From positions 186,001 through 250,000 of the forward strand of contig JAXMCE010000004.1 of the NCBI GenBank assembly GCA_046349515.1: a DNA stretch of 64,000 nucleotides, in the 5' to 3' direction. Each line of letters opens with the position of its first letter. The first letter of the stretch is position 1. Under the pieces are notes generated by a model that saw only the letters and a list, made by a program, of their open reading frames with translations, ran no database searches and was not told the origin of the DNA. Positions 36,203 to 44,725 of this stretch are shown here, piece after piece. The translations under genes were made by a program, and so were the position numbers. The DNA is from JBGPGW01 sp046349515. GTDB lineage: Bacteria; Pseudomonadota; Alphaproteobacteria; CADEGL01.

Positions 36203-36727
36203 ATGGTCGCGTTCAAGCCGGTCAGGGGCCATTGCCAGTGCGGTGCGGTGCGGTTCCGCATCACCAAACCAGCGGTGCGAACCTATCATTGCCACTGCTC
36301 CATGTGCCGACGCTGCCACGGAACCATGTTCGCGACCTACGCGCTGGCGCCGCGCGACGGGCTCGTCATCGAGTCCGGCCGAGACAATCTCGCGACCTTC
36401 GCGAGCTCGAAAGGCAACAACCGGCGCTTCTGCAAGACCTGCGGCTGCCAGGTCTTCATCGACGTCGACAGCAAGCCCGATCTCGTCTGGACCATGCCCG
36501 GGATCATGGACGGCCATCCAGGCCATCCTCCCACGATGGAATCGCACATCTACGTCGATTCGAAAGTCGATTGGTACGACATCCACGGGCCACTGCCGCA
36601 GCATGTCGAAGGCACGCTCTCGCCGCTCAAGAAGCGGCGCAAAGCCGCAGCCAAGCGGCGACCAGCCGTGAAGAAGCAGCCGCGGGCAAAGCGACCCGCT
36701 GGGCGGCGCGCGACGCGCCGAGGCTAA
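36203..36727 (+). CDS. GFA (glutathione-dependent formaldehyde-activating) fold zinc protein with basic tail
   Basis: A 174-residue protein of the CENP-V/GFA family. Zinc-binding cysteines are HCQCGAVRF (near 10-18), CHCSMCRRCHG (near 30-40) and CKTCGC (near 77-82). The last ~35 residues are a Lys/Arg/Ala/Pro tail (KKRRKAAAKRR...RRATRRG) not found in ordinary GFA proteins and resembling histone-H1-like or nucleic-acid-binding tails. ATG 36203 follows GAGGGAGAG. The gene is convergent with the glutamine-synthetase-like gene (7 bp). The family has few proven activities, so no reaction is assigned. Confidence 0.8.
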   Translation: MVAFKPVRGHCQCGAVRFRITKPAVRTYHCHCSMCRRCHGTMFATYALAPRDGLVIESGRDNLATFASSKGNNRRFCKTCGCQVFIDVDSKPDLVWTMPGIMDGHPGHPPTMESHIYVDSKVDWYDIHGPLPQHVEGTLSPLKKRRKAAAKRRPAVKKQPRAKRPAGRRATRRG

Positions 36728-36734
36728 TGCCGGA

Positions 36735-38168
36735 TCAGAACTTCACGAGATATTGGTCGATTTCCCACTGGGAGACCGCGTTGTGGTAGCTCCACCACTC
36801 GCGGGTCTTGAGATCGATGAAGGAATTGTAGAGATCCTCCCCGAACACCTTCTTCCCCAACGAATCGGCGGCGAACGCCTCGACCGCCTCGAGAAGCGTG
36901 CGCGGCAGGGTCTTGATCTTGCGGCGTGAGAGCTCCGCCTCGTTCACGAGATAGAGATTGTCCTGGTTGGGCGCACCGGGATCGAGCTTCTGCTCGATCC
37001 CGTCCAATCCCGCCGCGAGCATGATGGCCGCCGCGAGATAGGGATTGCATGCCGTGTCGACGGCACGGCACTCGAGCCGCGCCGAGGAGAGATAGACGCC
37101 GTGCTGTTCGCCGGCCGGCCCCTCGATCTCCGGCCTCACCCACGGCACGCGCATCATGTTGGTGCGGTTGTTGTAGCCGTAGGACACGTAGATCGGCGCC
37201 CAGGTGAACCCCGTCATCGAGCCCGTCTTCACGAGCCTCTTGTAGGAATTGACGATGGGGCATGTGACGGCCGCGATCGCCGGTCCATGCGCGAGAATGC
37301 CGGCAACGAACTGATAGGCCAGTTTCGAGAGGCCGCACCCGCGCTTGTCGCGCGAGTCGCCGAAAAGATTCTTGCCCGTCTTCAGATCCTCGATCGACAA
37401 GTTGAAGTGGGCGCCGCTGCCTGTCTTGTCCGCCCACGGCTTCGGCATGAAGGTCACCTCGTAGCCGTACCGGCGGGCGATCTCCTTGGTCATCATACGG
37501 AACAACGTGTAGCGGTCGGCCATGGTGAGGACGTCCGCATAGGCGAAGTCGAATTCAAACTGGCTGTTTGCGTCCTCATGGTCGAAGGAGTGCACGTCCC
37601 AGCCGAGCTGGTTCATGTAGCGCACGATCTCGTCGCACCAGTCGAGCTCCTCGAGCAGGCCGATCACGTCGTAGGCCGCGCGCGGCATGACGTCCTTGGG
37701 GTTGGCCTGGACGATGCCGTTGCCGTCGCGCCGGACGACGTAGATTTCGCACTCGATTCCGAGATTGACCCGGAACCCCATCTTCGCCGCCCGCGCCACC
37801 TGCTGGGACAGGATCGTGCGCGCGCACATCGGCCACGGGTCTTGATGGAACTTGAGATTGCCGGGACACCAGGCGACGTCCGGACGCCAGGGAAGCTGCG
37901 TTACCGCGCCGAGGTCGGGGAAGATCGCCAGCTCATCTTCGTTCGGCCCCTGGCCCAGGCCGTCGATGGCAGCACCGGTGAACAACTCGGAGCCGCGCAT
38001 CATCCGCTCGAAATGCTCGACCGGAACCGCCTTCGCCTTGGGCACGCCATGGACGTCGACATAGGCGGCCAGGCAATACTTGACGCCCTTCTCGATCAAC
38101 TCGCGCTTCTTGGCCTTGACCGTCGCTTCGCCACCGCGCGACGCCTGCCTGCCCCCCGATCGCTTCAC
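36735..38168 (-). CDS. Glutamine synthetase-family ligase (GlnT / gamma-glutamyl-amide synthetase-like)
   Basis: A 477-residue GS-fold enzyme that would ligate glutamate to ammonia or an amine with ATP. Landmarks: GIECEIYVV (metal-binding Glu), DHEDANSQFEF, the GSGAHFN block, and RTNMMRVP containing the conserved Arg. GTG 38168 follows GGGAGGA, giving a short basic N terminus. The sequence does not show the adenylylation-loop Tyr of GlnA-I. Alongside an aldehyde dehydrogenase, a GGT-like enzyme and a ureohydrolase in the window, a gamma-glutamyl-amine route (as in polyamine catabolism) is a reasonable alternative to nitrogen assimilation. Divergent from the DUF1116 gene. Confidence 0.83.
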   Translation of the reverse strand: MKRSGGRQASRGGEATVKAKKRELIEKGVKYCLAAYVDVHGVPKAKAVPVEHFERMMRGSELFTGAAIDGLGQGPNEDELAIFPDLGAVTQLPWRPDVAWCPGNLKFHQDPWPMCARTILSQQVARAAKMGFRVNLGIECEIYVVRRDGNGIVQANPKDVMPRAAYDVIGLLEELDWCDEIVRYMNQLGWDVHSFDHEDANSQFEFDFAYADVLTMADRYTLFRMMTKEIARRYGYEVTFMPKPWADKTGSGAHFNLSIEDLKTGKNLFGDSRDKRGCGLSKLAYQFVAGILAHGPAIAAVTCPIVNSYKRLVKTGSMTGFTWAPIYVSYGYNNRTNMMRVPWVRPEIEGPAGEQHGVYLSSARLECRAVDTACNPYLAAAIMLAAGLDGIEQKLDPGAPNQDNLYLVNEAELSRRKIKTLPRTLLEAVEAFAADSLGKKVFGEDLYNSFIDLKTREWWSYHNAVSQWEIDQYLVKF

Positions 38169-38325
38169 CCTGTCCTCCCTTGCGGCGCCCGGCGCCCTCA
38201 TGCGGCGGTCGTCAGCGGACCGCGGGCAGCCTTGCACCGCCCGCCGAATCCGCGCACTCTCCCGCGCGGCCGGCATGATGCCCAAGCGACCGAGGCCGGT
38301 CAATTCACGGACGGGAGACGGGTGC

Positions 38326-39579
38326 GTGGCGACTGCGGACGGCGCGCGCGAAAAGGCCAACGCCGAGGTGCTTCGCCGCTTCGTCGAATCCGAACCGGTG
38401 CTCGTCGACGTACGCCCGGCGGCAGAGGTGATGCCGGGATTTTCGCGTGAGACGATCCTCACCTCCGGCCCGCCCCTTGCCTTCGCGGACTACGAAGGCG
38501 GCCAGCGCGCGGCCATCATCGGCGGCGTCCTGTTCGAAGGCCTTGCGAAGGATCGCGCCGAAGCCGAAGCCAAGCTCGCCTCGGGCACCATCCGAGTCCA
38601 AGGCTGTGGCGATTTCTCCGCCGTCGGCTCCTTGGCTGGGATCTACACGGCCTCGATGCCGGTGTTCGTCGTGCGCAACACAGCGTTCGGCAATATCGGG
38701 TATTGCAATTTCTACGAAGGCACCAATCCCCGGCGCCTCAACTATGGCGTCTATGACGACGGCGTAAGGGATCGTCTTCTCTACGTGCACAATGTCGTGG
38801 CACCGGTTCTCGGTGAGGCCGTGCGGTGCTCGGGCGGCATTCCCTTGAAGCCGATCATGAAACGCGCGCTCCACATGAGCGATGAGCTCCACAGCCGCAA
38901 TACGGCCGCATCGCTTCTCTTCACGCGCGAGCTGTTTCCGCACCTCTTGGCGGTCGCCGCGACAAAGGCGAAAGAGGTCGAGCGCTGCGTCCAGGCGCTG
39001 ACCGAGGACCACTATTTCTTCCTGCGCCTCTCGATGGCGGCAGCCAAGGCGACGGCCGACGCCGGTCACGGCGTCGAACACGCGAGCGTCGTCAGCGCCA
39101 TGGGTTTCAGCTGCCGCGCCTTCGGCATCCGGGTGAGTGGCTTGGGCGATTCCTGGTTCACGGGACCGCATCCCGAAGTTCAAGCCAAGCTGTTCGACGG
39201 CCACACGGAAGACGAGATCAGCTGGATGGGCGGCGAGAGCATCATCGCCGAGACCATCGGCCTCGGCGGATTTGCGCAGGCCGCGGCCTTCCCTCTCCAG
39301 GCCTACCAGGGCGGCGAGCCCATGGCGATGGTCGAGCGCAACCTCGAGATGTACCGGATCACGGTGGGCGAGAATAAGGACTTCCACATTCCGTTCCTCA
39401 AATATCGGGGGACGCCCACGGGCATCGACATCTTCCGCGTGCTTGAGACGGGCACGACGCCGGTGATGGACATCGGCATCGCTGGGCGCGACGGCGGACA
39501 GATCGGCGCGGGCGTCGTCCGGGCGGATCGCGCCTGCTTCGAACGCGCTGCCGATGCGTACCGCGCGCGCTATCGGTAA
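38326..39579 (+). CDS. DUF1116 protein (YlbE/AllG-like oxamate carbamoyltransferase subunit homolog)
   Basis: A 417-residue protein of the DUF1116 family, seen in YlbE (AllG) and YahG. Recognised blocks are HNVVAPVLGEAVR-like (near 163-175), FTRELFPHLL, and the C-terminal VMDIGIAGRDGGQIGAGVVR. AllG is one of three subunits of oxamate carbamoyltransferase in purine-ureide breakdown, but the partners FdrA/AllF and AllH, and a carbamate kinase, are absent here. GTG 38326 with GGGAGACGGG upstream is preferred over ATG 38275/38278. Divergent from the GS-like gene by 157 bp. A role in carbamoyl or urea-derived nitrogen chemistry is only a guess. Confidence 0.78.
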   Translation: MATADGAREKANAEVLRRFVESEPVLVDVRPAAEVMPGFSRETILTSGPPLAFADYEGGQRAAIIGGVLFEGLAKDRAEAEAKLASGTIRVQGCGDFSAVGSLAGIYTASMPVFVVRNTAFGNIGYCNFYEGTNPRRLNYGVYDDGVRDRLLYVHNVVAPVLGEAVRCSGGIPLKPIMKRALHMSDELHSRNTAASLLFTRELFPHLLAVAATKAKEVERCVQALTEDHYFFLRLSMAAAKATADAGHGVEHASVVSAMGFSCRAFGIRVSGLGDSWFTGPHPEVQAKLFDGHTEDEISWMGGESIIAETIGLGGFAQAAAFPLQAYQGGEPMAMVERNLEMYRITVGENKDFHIPFLKYRGTPTGIDIFRVLETGTTPVMDIGIAGRDGGQIGAGVVRADRACFERAADAYRARYR

Positions 39580-39593
39580 GGAGCGCCGGCCGC

Positions 39594-40883
39594 CTAGGGG
39601 AACAGGACCCGCACGCCGGCGGTGAGGAACACTGGATCGAGATGGACCTTCGAGGTCTGTCCGGCGACCGTGATTTCCGGCCGGAACGGCACGATATGCT
39701 TGGCCTCGATGCCGACCGCCAGATTGCGCGCGATGAAATAGTCGAACCCGGCACCGACGGCCGCGACGGGACTGGTCGTCGTTCCGCCGTTGAGCGGGAA
39801 ATCCTGAAACGACACGCGCCGCTTGTTGACTTCGGCCGCACCGATTCCGCCGCCGAGCAAAAGATAGGGCGAGACGCGATCATTCCACATGGGATAACGG
39901 GCGCGCATCTGGCCGAGCAGCGTCCAGTAGGTGTATTTCGCGACCTTCCCGAAGGGCGCGGCCTTCAGCTCGGTGCCCGGCGCGAAGTCGGCTGCGAACT
40001 CCGCACCCCAATACCGGTTGAAATTGGCGCCGAGGGCAAACGAGCCGAGCCAGACCCCTGACGACTGCGCCGAAACGCCGACATCCGTGCTGCCGTCGGG
40101 CACGAACCCCCCGCCGGAGCGAAGGGCGAGATAGCCGCGAAACTCGTCGCTATCAGCGGCCTTCGTGGGCAGCCAGGTGGGTGCCGTCGCGCCGGGCCCA
40201 TCGTCGAGGTACATGCGGAGCCCGACGGAGAAGGCCGTCGAGTCCAGATTCAGCCGCTCCGACGTACCCTGGAATTGCACGTGGGAGTGGGTGAGGAAGC
40301 GGTGCTTGACCTCGACGCCGAGAGCGATGTTCTCGGCCAGGAAATATTCCAGCCCGACGCCGACACCCGCGACGAACGACGTGTCGAGCGGCCCATTGAA
40401 TTGGAGATTGCTGTTGAGGACGTTCCGGTCGTTCGCCTCGGCGATCGTCGTTCCAATACCGACGACCGCGTAAGGCTGGAGCCGATAGGACGGGATCGGA
40501 TAGCGGAACCGCGCATTCGCCATCGCGGTCCAAATGTTGTAGTCGGACAGCTTGCCGAAGGTGGGGGATTTGATGTCGCTTTCGAAGGTGTCGAGCGAAA
40601 GCTCGCCGCCCCAATAGCGTCCCCAATCCGCGCCCACCGTCGCGCCAATGAACTGCTGACCGGACGGCGATTCAAGGTTGATCGTCGAGGTCGATTTCGG
40701 CTTGTCGAGGATGACCCCGCCCTGGGCGAGGGAGGTGCGCAATGCGAAGAAGGGATGGAGCCCCGGCAGTTCGGGCGGATCGGGAATACCCGGCCGCTCT
40801 TGCGCTGCGGCGCCCCAACAGGCAATCAGGGCGACGGCGGCGGCAAGACAAAGGAAGATGAAATCGCAACGATGCCGAGCCAT
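39594..40883 (-). CDS. Outer-membrane beta-barrel protein made of two tandem homologous barrels
   Basis: A 429-residue exported protein; the Sec signal runs to about GAAAQE (residue 28). The mature part consists of two ~190-residue repeats. Matching blocks are GRYWGGEL / NRYWGAEF, FGKLSDYNIWT / FGKVAKYTYWT, YFLAENIALGVEVKHR / YFIARNLAVGIEAKHI and LDSTAFSVGLRMYL / LDPVFLTAGVRVLF, so each repeat looks like an eight-strand OmpW/OmpA-type barrel. ATG 40883 fits the signal peptide best; an upstream ATG (40928) and TTG are also in frame behind a poly-G stretch. Function unknown; probably an outer-membrane porin-like or structural protein. Confidence 0.75.
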   Translation of the reverse strand: MARHRCDFIFLCLAAAVALIACWGAAAQERPGIPDPPELPGLHPFFALRTSLAQGGVILDKPKSTSTINLESPSGQQFIGATVGADWGRYWGGELSLDTFESDIKSPTFGKLSDYNIWTAMANARFRYPIPSYRLQPYAVVGIGTTIAEANDRNVLNSNLQFNGPLDTSFVAGVGVGLEYFLAENIALGVEVKHRFLTHSHVQFQGTSERLNLDSTAFSVGLRMYLDDGPGATAPTWLPTKAADSDEFRGYLALRSGGGFVPDGSTDVGVSAQSSGVWLGSFALGANFNRYWGAEFAADFAPGTELKAAPFGKVAKYTYWTLLGQMRARYPMWNDRVSPYLLLGGGIGAAEVNKRRVSFQDFPLNGGTTTSPVAAVGAGFDYFIARNLAVGIEAKHIVPFRPEITVAGQTSKVHLDPVFLTAGVRVLFP

Positions 40884-41087
40884 AGAGTCAGCGTTGCAAT
40901 TCAATACGGTATCCCCCCCCTCTCTCATCTACACTACCGAGAAATTCTCCGCCGTGAAGCACAAAATTCTCATTCCTGTGAATGATTCCGAGTTCGGCAC
41001 GCCGAATGTCACGCGCGGCGGCGCGACGAAACATCGCGCTCTTCCGAGACAAGGCCTGCATCCGTCTCCGCCCGTGACGAGCACTTG

Positions 41088-41990
41088 ATGGGTGCGCCAT
41101 CCCCCGTGAGGTGGCGCGGGCATGCGCCGCTGGTCGCCGTGGCGGTCACGGCGTCGCTCTGGGGCGCGTGGTGGATTCCCCTCCGTGCCTTCAGCCGCGA
41201 GGGACTCGCCGGCGACTGGGTGACCTTCGCGTTCTCGATGGCGGCGACGCTCCTCATGCTGCCGGCGGCGATCGTGCGCCGGCGCAGGATCACGGCGTCG
41301 GCGGCAGTGCTTGTCGTCAGCGGACTCCTCGGCGGCCTGTCGTCTGCCGCCTACAACCACGGCGTCATGAGCGGCGACATCGTCCGGGTCAGCCTGCTGT
41401 TCTACCTCACGCCGGTCTGGGCCAGCGTGTTCGGGGCCGTGCTTCTCGGCGAGCGCCTCGGAGCCTTCCGTCTCGTCTCGATCGCCCTCGGTTTCGCAGG
41501 CGCGACGGTCGTCCTCGGCCATGAAAGCGGCCTGCCGATTCCCGAGGCGCGCGCGGAATGGATGGGCTTCGCCTCCGGCATCTTGTGGGCTGCAGCGCTC
41601 ACCGTGTTCCGAAAGGCCCGCGATGTGCCGTCCTATGAGAAAAGCTTCGCCAACTTCACGGGCTCCGCCGTGGCGGCCGCCGGTTTCGCCCTTCTTCTTC
41701 CCGGCGGTTCGATTCCTGAGATGAGCGTGTCGCTCGACCTTCTGCCCGCCATCGCCGCGCTGTCGGCGGTGTGGCTCATACCGATGGTTCTCGTCGAGCT
41801 ATGGGCATCGAGCCGCCTTGACCCCGGCCGGGTCGGGGTCGTGCTGCTGCTTGAGGTGGCGGTGTCCGCGGTCACGGCGACGCTCATTGCCGGCGAGGCG
41901 TTCGGTTGGCGCGACGCGGCCGGCTGCCTTCTCGTCATCGCCGCCGGCCTCGTCGAGCTTCGGGCCCATGCGCGCGAGATCGCACGGTGA
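41088..41990 (+). CDS. EamA-family (DMT) transporter
   Basis: A 300-residue membrane protein of about ten helices in two EamA repeats (first starts VAVAVTASLWGAWW, second near residue 160). ATG 41088 is directly preceded by TTG, with no clear ribosome site. It is first on the plus strand before three PhyH-family dioxygenases and a PLP decarboxylase (70-bp gap), so it may export the product of that pathway or import its substrate. Confidence 0.78.
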   Translation: MGAPSPVRWRGHAPLVAVAVTASLWGAWWIPLRAFSREGLAGDWVTFAFSMAATLLMLPAAIVRRRRITASAAVLVVSGLLGGLSSAAYNHGVMSGDIVRVSLLFYLTPVWASVFGAVLLGERLGAFRLVSIALGFAGATVVLGHESGLPIPEARAEWMGFASGILWAAALTVFRKARDVPSYEKSFANFTGSAVAAAGFALLLPGGSIPEMSVSLDLLPAIAALSAVWLIPMVLVELWASSRLDPGRVGVVLLLEVAVSAVTATLIAGEAFGWRDAAGCLLVIAAGLVELRAHAREIAR

Positions 41991-42059
41991 ACGGCCACGC
42001 GATTGTCGCCGCCGCTCGAACGTCCTATGCTGGGACTACTACCTACGCCGGGCTGCGTC

Positions 42060-42935
42060 ATGGCGACATTGGACATCACCGAGCGCGACATAGCGGCCTA
42101 CGAGCGCGATGGCGTCGTGTGCCTTCGACAGGTCTTCACGCCCGAGTGCGTTGAGCTGGTCCGGGAGGGGATCGAAAAAGACATCGAGGCGCCGGGCCCG
42201 CTTCACACCATGCAGAATGCGCCCGGCGAACCGGGCTATTTTCTCACCGATTTCTGCATGGCGCAGCGTCTTCAGGAATTCCGCCGCTTCGTCTTCGATT
42301 CGCCGGCGAGCGAGATCGCAGCGCGGCTCATGCGCTCGAGCCGCGTCAACTTTTTCTATGACGGCCTTTGGGTCAAGGACCGGGGAACTCCGAAGCGGAC
42401 GCGCTGGCACCAGGATCAGCCCTATTACCCCGTCGACGGCGAGCACATGTGCATCCTTTGGATGCCGCTCGACCCGGTCACGAAAGACGTTTGCCTCGAG
42501 CTCATCCGGGGCTCCCACCGCTGGAACCGCTGGTTCCAGCCCGAGCTGACCCGGAGCGGCAAGGACCTGTATCCGCCCAACGCCGCCTTCGAGCGGATGC
42601 CGGACATCGAGGCTGAGCGCGCGCGCCACGACATCGCGACGTTCGACATGGAGCCCGGCGATTGCATCGCCTTCCAAGGGCTCGTCGTTCATGGCGCGCC
42701 AGGCAACGCGCGCCAGGCGCACCAGCGGCGCGCACTCTCGACCATCTGGCTCGGCGATGACGCCACCTTCGTCGAACGGCCGGGCCCGGTGCGACCGCTC
42801 TTCGAAGGGCACGGCCTCAAGCCGGGCGACTCCATGGATTCACCCTACTTCCCCCGGACCTGGCCGCGCGTGTCCGAACGCGACGGCGCGCGCGCGAAGC
42901 GCTTCGCCGACGGGGCGTTTCGTATCAGCATCTGA
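42060..42935 (+). CDS. PhyH-family Fe(II)/2-oxoglutarate dioxygenase 1
   Basis: A 291-residue phytanoyl-CoA dioxygenase-like (ectoine-hydroxylase-type) enzyme that would hydroxylate a small molecule with O2 and 2-oxoglutarate. The iron facial triad is H117 and D119 (RWHQDQP) plus H211 (VVHGAPGN); an Arg around 223-224 would bind 2-oxoglutarate. ATG 42060 starts the conserved ITxxDIxxYERDGVVCL region. It is the first of three tandem paralogs with 7-10-bp gaps. All three share SPYFPRxWP-like C-terminal motifs, so they arose by duplication. Confidence 0.85.
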   Translation: MATLDITERDIAAYERDGVVCLRQVFTPECVELVREGIEKDIEAPGPLHTMQNAPGEPGYFLTDFCMAQRLQEFRRFVFDSPASEIAARLMRSSRVNFFYDGLWVKDRGTPKRTRWHQDQPYYPVDGEHMCILWMPLDPVTKDVCLELIRGSHRWNRWFQPELTRSGKDLYPPNAAFERMPDIEAERARHDIATFDMEPGDCIAFQGLVVHGAPGNARQAHQRRALSTIWLGDDATFVERPGPVRPLFEGHGLKPGDSMDSPYFPRTWPRVSERDGARAKRFADGAFRISI

Positions 42936-42942
42936 GGCAGGC

Positions 42943-43809
42943 ATGATCTGCGCGATCGGCACGGAAGAGATCGAGGCGATCGATCGAGACGGCGTGGTCT
43001 GCATTCGCGGCGCCTTCGAGCGGCGTTGGCTCGACACGATCGCGCGCGGCATCGAGGCCGAGCTCAAGGCGCCCGGCACGGGATTCGTCGAGCAGGCCGC
43101 CGGCCTTCCCGGCCGCTTCGTGACCGATTACTGCCCTGCCCAGCGCATCGCCGAGTTCCAGGACTTCGTTCTTCACTCACCGGCGGCGGAACTGGCCGGC
43201 CGCCTGATGGGCGCCTCGAAGGCGCGCTTTCTCATGGACGTCCTGTGGATCAAGGAGCCTGGCACGACGAAGCCCACGGCCTGGCACCAGGATCAGCCCT
43301 ATTTCTGCATCGATGGCCGGCAGATGGTCTCGATCTGGCTGCCGGTCGACCCGGTGCCCGCCTCCGTGTCGCTGCGCTTTCTCCGTGGCTCGCATCGCTG
43401 GGGCAAGTGGTATCGTCCGCAACTCACGAGCGGGAAGGAGCTGTACTCGTTCTCCGATCCCGGATCGCGCTGGGAAGCGATCCCCGACTTCGACGCCGAG
43501 TTGGACAGGCACGATGTTCTCTCATGGGATCTTTCGCCCGGCGACTGCCTCGTCTTCCACGCACTGACGGTGCATGGCTCGCCCGGTAACCCGCAGGCAG
43601 CGACACGGCGCCGTGTCCTGACGACGGTGTGGTTTGGTGACGATGCGACCTACGGCGTGCGCCCCTCCCCGCCGCGTCCCCTCTTCGAAGGCCACGGACT
43701 CAAACCGGGAGAACGCATGGACTCGCCCTACTTCCCGCGCGTTTGGCCAGCGCCGGCGGATGCCCCGGCGCGCTTCGCGCGCGACACGGCACTCAAGATC
43801 AGCATCTGA
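42943..43809 (+). CDS. PhyH-family Fe(II)/2-oxoglutarate dioxygenase 2
   Basis: A 288-residue paralog of dioxygenase 1 with facial triad H115/D117 (AWHQDQP) and H211 (TVHGSPGN), and TRRR following. The start ATG is 7 bp after the previous stop with GAGGCAGGC upstream. The middle GKELYSFSDPGSRW segment differs most between the copies, which is where substrate residues usually lie. C-terminal MDSPYFPRVWP is shared with its neighbour. Confidence 0.85.
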   Translation: MICAIGTEEIEAIDRDGVVCIRGAFERRWLDTIARGIEAELKAPGTGFVEQAAGLPGRFVTDYCPAQRIAEFQDFVLHSPAAELAGRLMGASKARFLMDVLWIKEPGTTKPTAWHQDQPYFCIDGRQMVSIWLPVDPVPASVSLRFLRGSHRWGKWYRPQLTSGKELYSFSDPGSRWEAIPDFDAELDRHDVLSWDLSPGDCLVFHALTVHGSPGNPQAATRRRVLTTVWFGDDATYGVRPSPPRPLFEGHGLKPGERMDSPYFPRVWPAPADAPARFARDTALKISI

Positions 43810-43819
43810 AGGAGGCGTG

Positions 43820-44704
43820 ATGGAAGGCGCACCGGCACGTCCCATCTCCGATTCCGAAGTCGAGCGCTTCCGCGCCGACGGCATCGTCCACCTCAAGGGA
43901 ATCGTCGGCCGCGATTGGGTCGATATCCTAGGGCGCGGGGTCGAGAAGACCATTGCCCATCCGGGCCCCCTTCACACCGTGCAGACGCGCGACGGTGAAA
44001 AGGGCTACTTCCTCTCCGATCTCTGCATGGCGCAGCAGATCGAGGAATACCGCACCTTCATGTTGAACGGACCGGCGCCCGCCATTGCCGCGCGCCTCAT
44101 GGGCGCATCACGCGTCAACTTCTTCGCCGACACGCTGTGGGTCAAGGATGGCGGGACCGAGAAGCGGACACGTTGGCACCAGGATCAGCCGTTCTTCTGG
44201 GTCGACGGACAGATGTGCGTCATCTGGTTCCCGCTCGATTCCGTCGCGAAAGAAAACGCGCTCGAGCTCATCCGCGGCTCGCACCGCTGGGGCAAGTCCT
44301 TCGCACCGGAGTTGAGCCGGGACGGCCGCGACCTCTATGCGACACCGGGCCGGCAGACCTTGGAGCGCATGCCCGACATCCAAGCCGACAGGTCCGCCTT
44401 CGAGATTTTGGCCTACGCGGTCGAGCCAGGCGACTGCATCGCCTTCGACGGCCTGACCGTACACGGCGCCGCCGGCAACGGCGCGGCGCAGCGCCGGCGC
44501 GCCGTGTCCTCGATCTGGATGGGCGAGAGCGCCCGCTACGCCGCGCGCCCGGCACCCGGCCGACCGCATTTCGAAGGCCACGGACTCAAGCCGGGCGATG
44601 CCATGGATTGCGATTATTTCCCGCGCGTCTGGCCGCGCCGGGGATCGATCGAGCCTTCGGCTTTGGCCCGGTTCGCCGATCGACGGCTCAAGATCACGAA
44701 GTAG
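43820..44704 (+). CDS. PhyH-family Fe(II)/2-oxoglutarate dioxygenase 3
   Basis: A 294-residue paralog with facial triad H120/D122 (RWHQDQP) and H215 (TVHGAAGN). ATG 43820 has GGAGGCG upstream and is 10 bp after copy 2. It shares the PGPLHTVQ-like early block with copy 1 (PGPLHTMQ) and the VEPGDCIAF block. Its C terminus (MDCDYFPRVWPRR) differs slightly. It is followed by the PLP decarboxylase (21-bp gap). Confidence 0.85.
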   Translation: MEGAPARPISDSEVERFRADGIVHLKGIVGRDWVDILGRGVEKTIAHPGPLHTVQTRDGEKGYFLSDLCMAQQIEEYRTFMLNGPAPAIAARLMGASRVNFFADTLWVKDGGTEKRTRWHQDQPFFWVDGQMCVIWFPLDSVAKENALELIRGSHRWGKSFAPELSRDGRDLYATPGRQTLERMPDIQADRSAFEILAYAVEPGDCIAFDGLTVHGAAGNGAAQRRRAVSSIWMGESARYAARPAPGRPHFEGHGLKPGDAMDCDYFPRVWPRRGSIEPSALARFADRRLKITK

Positions 44705-44725
44705 CGTCGAGGCGCGGCGGTCCCG

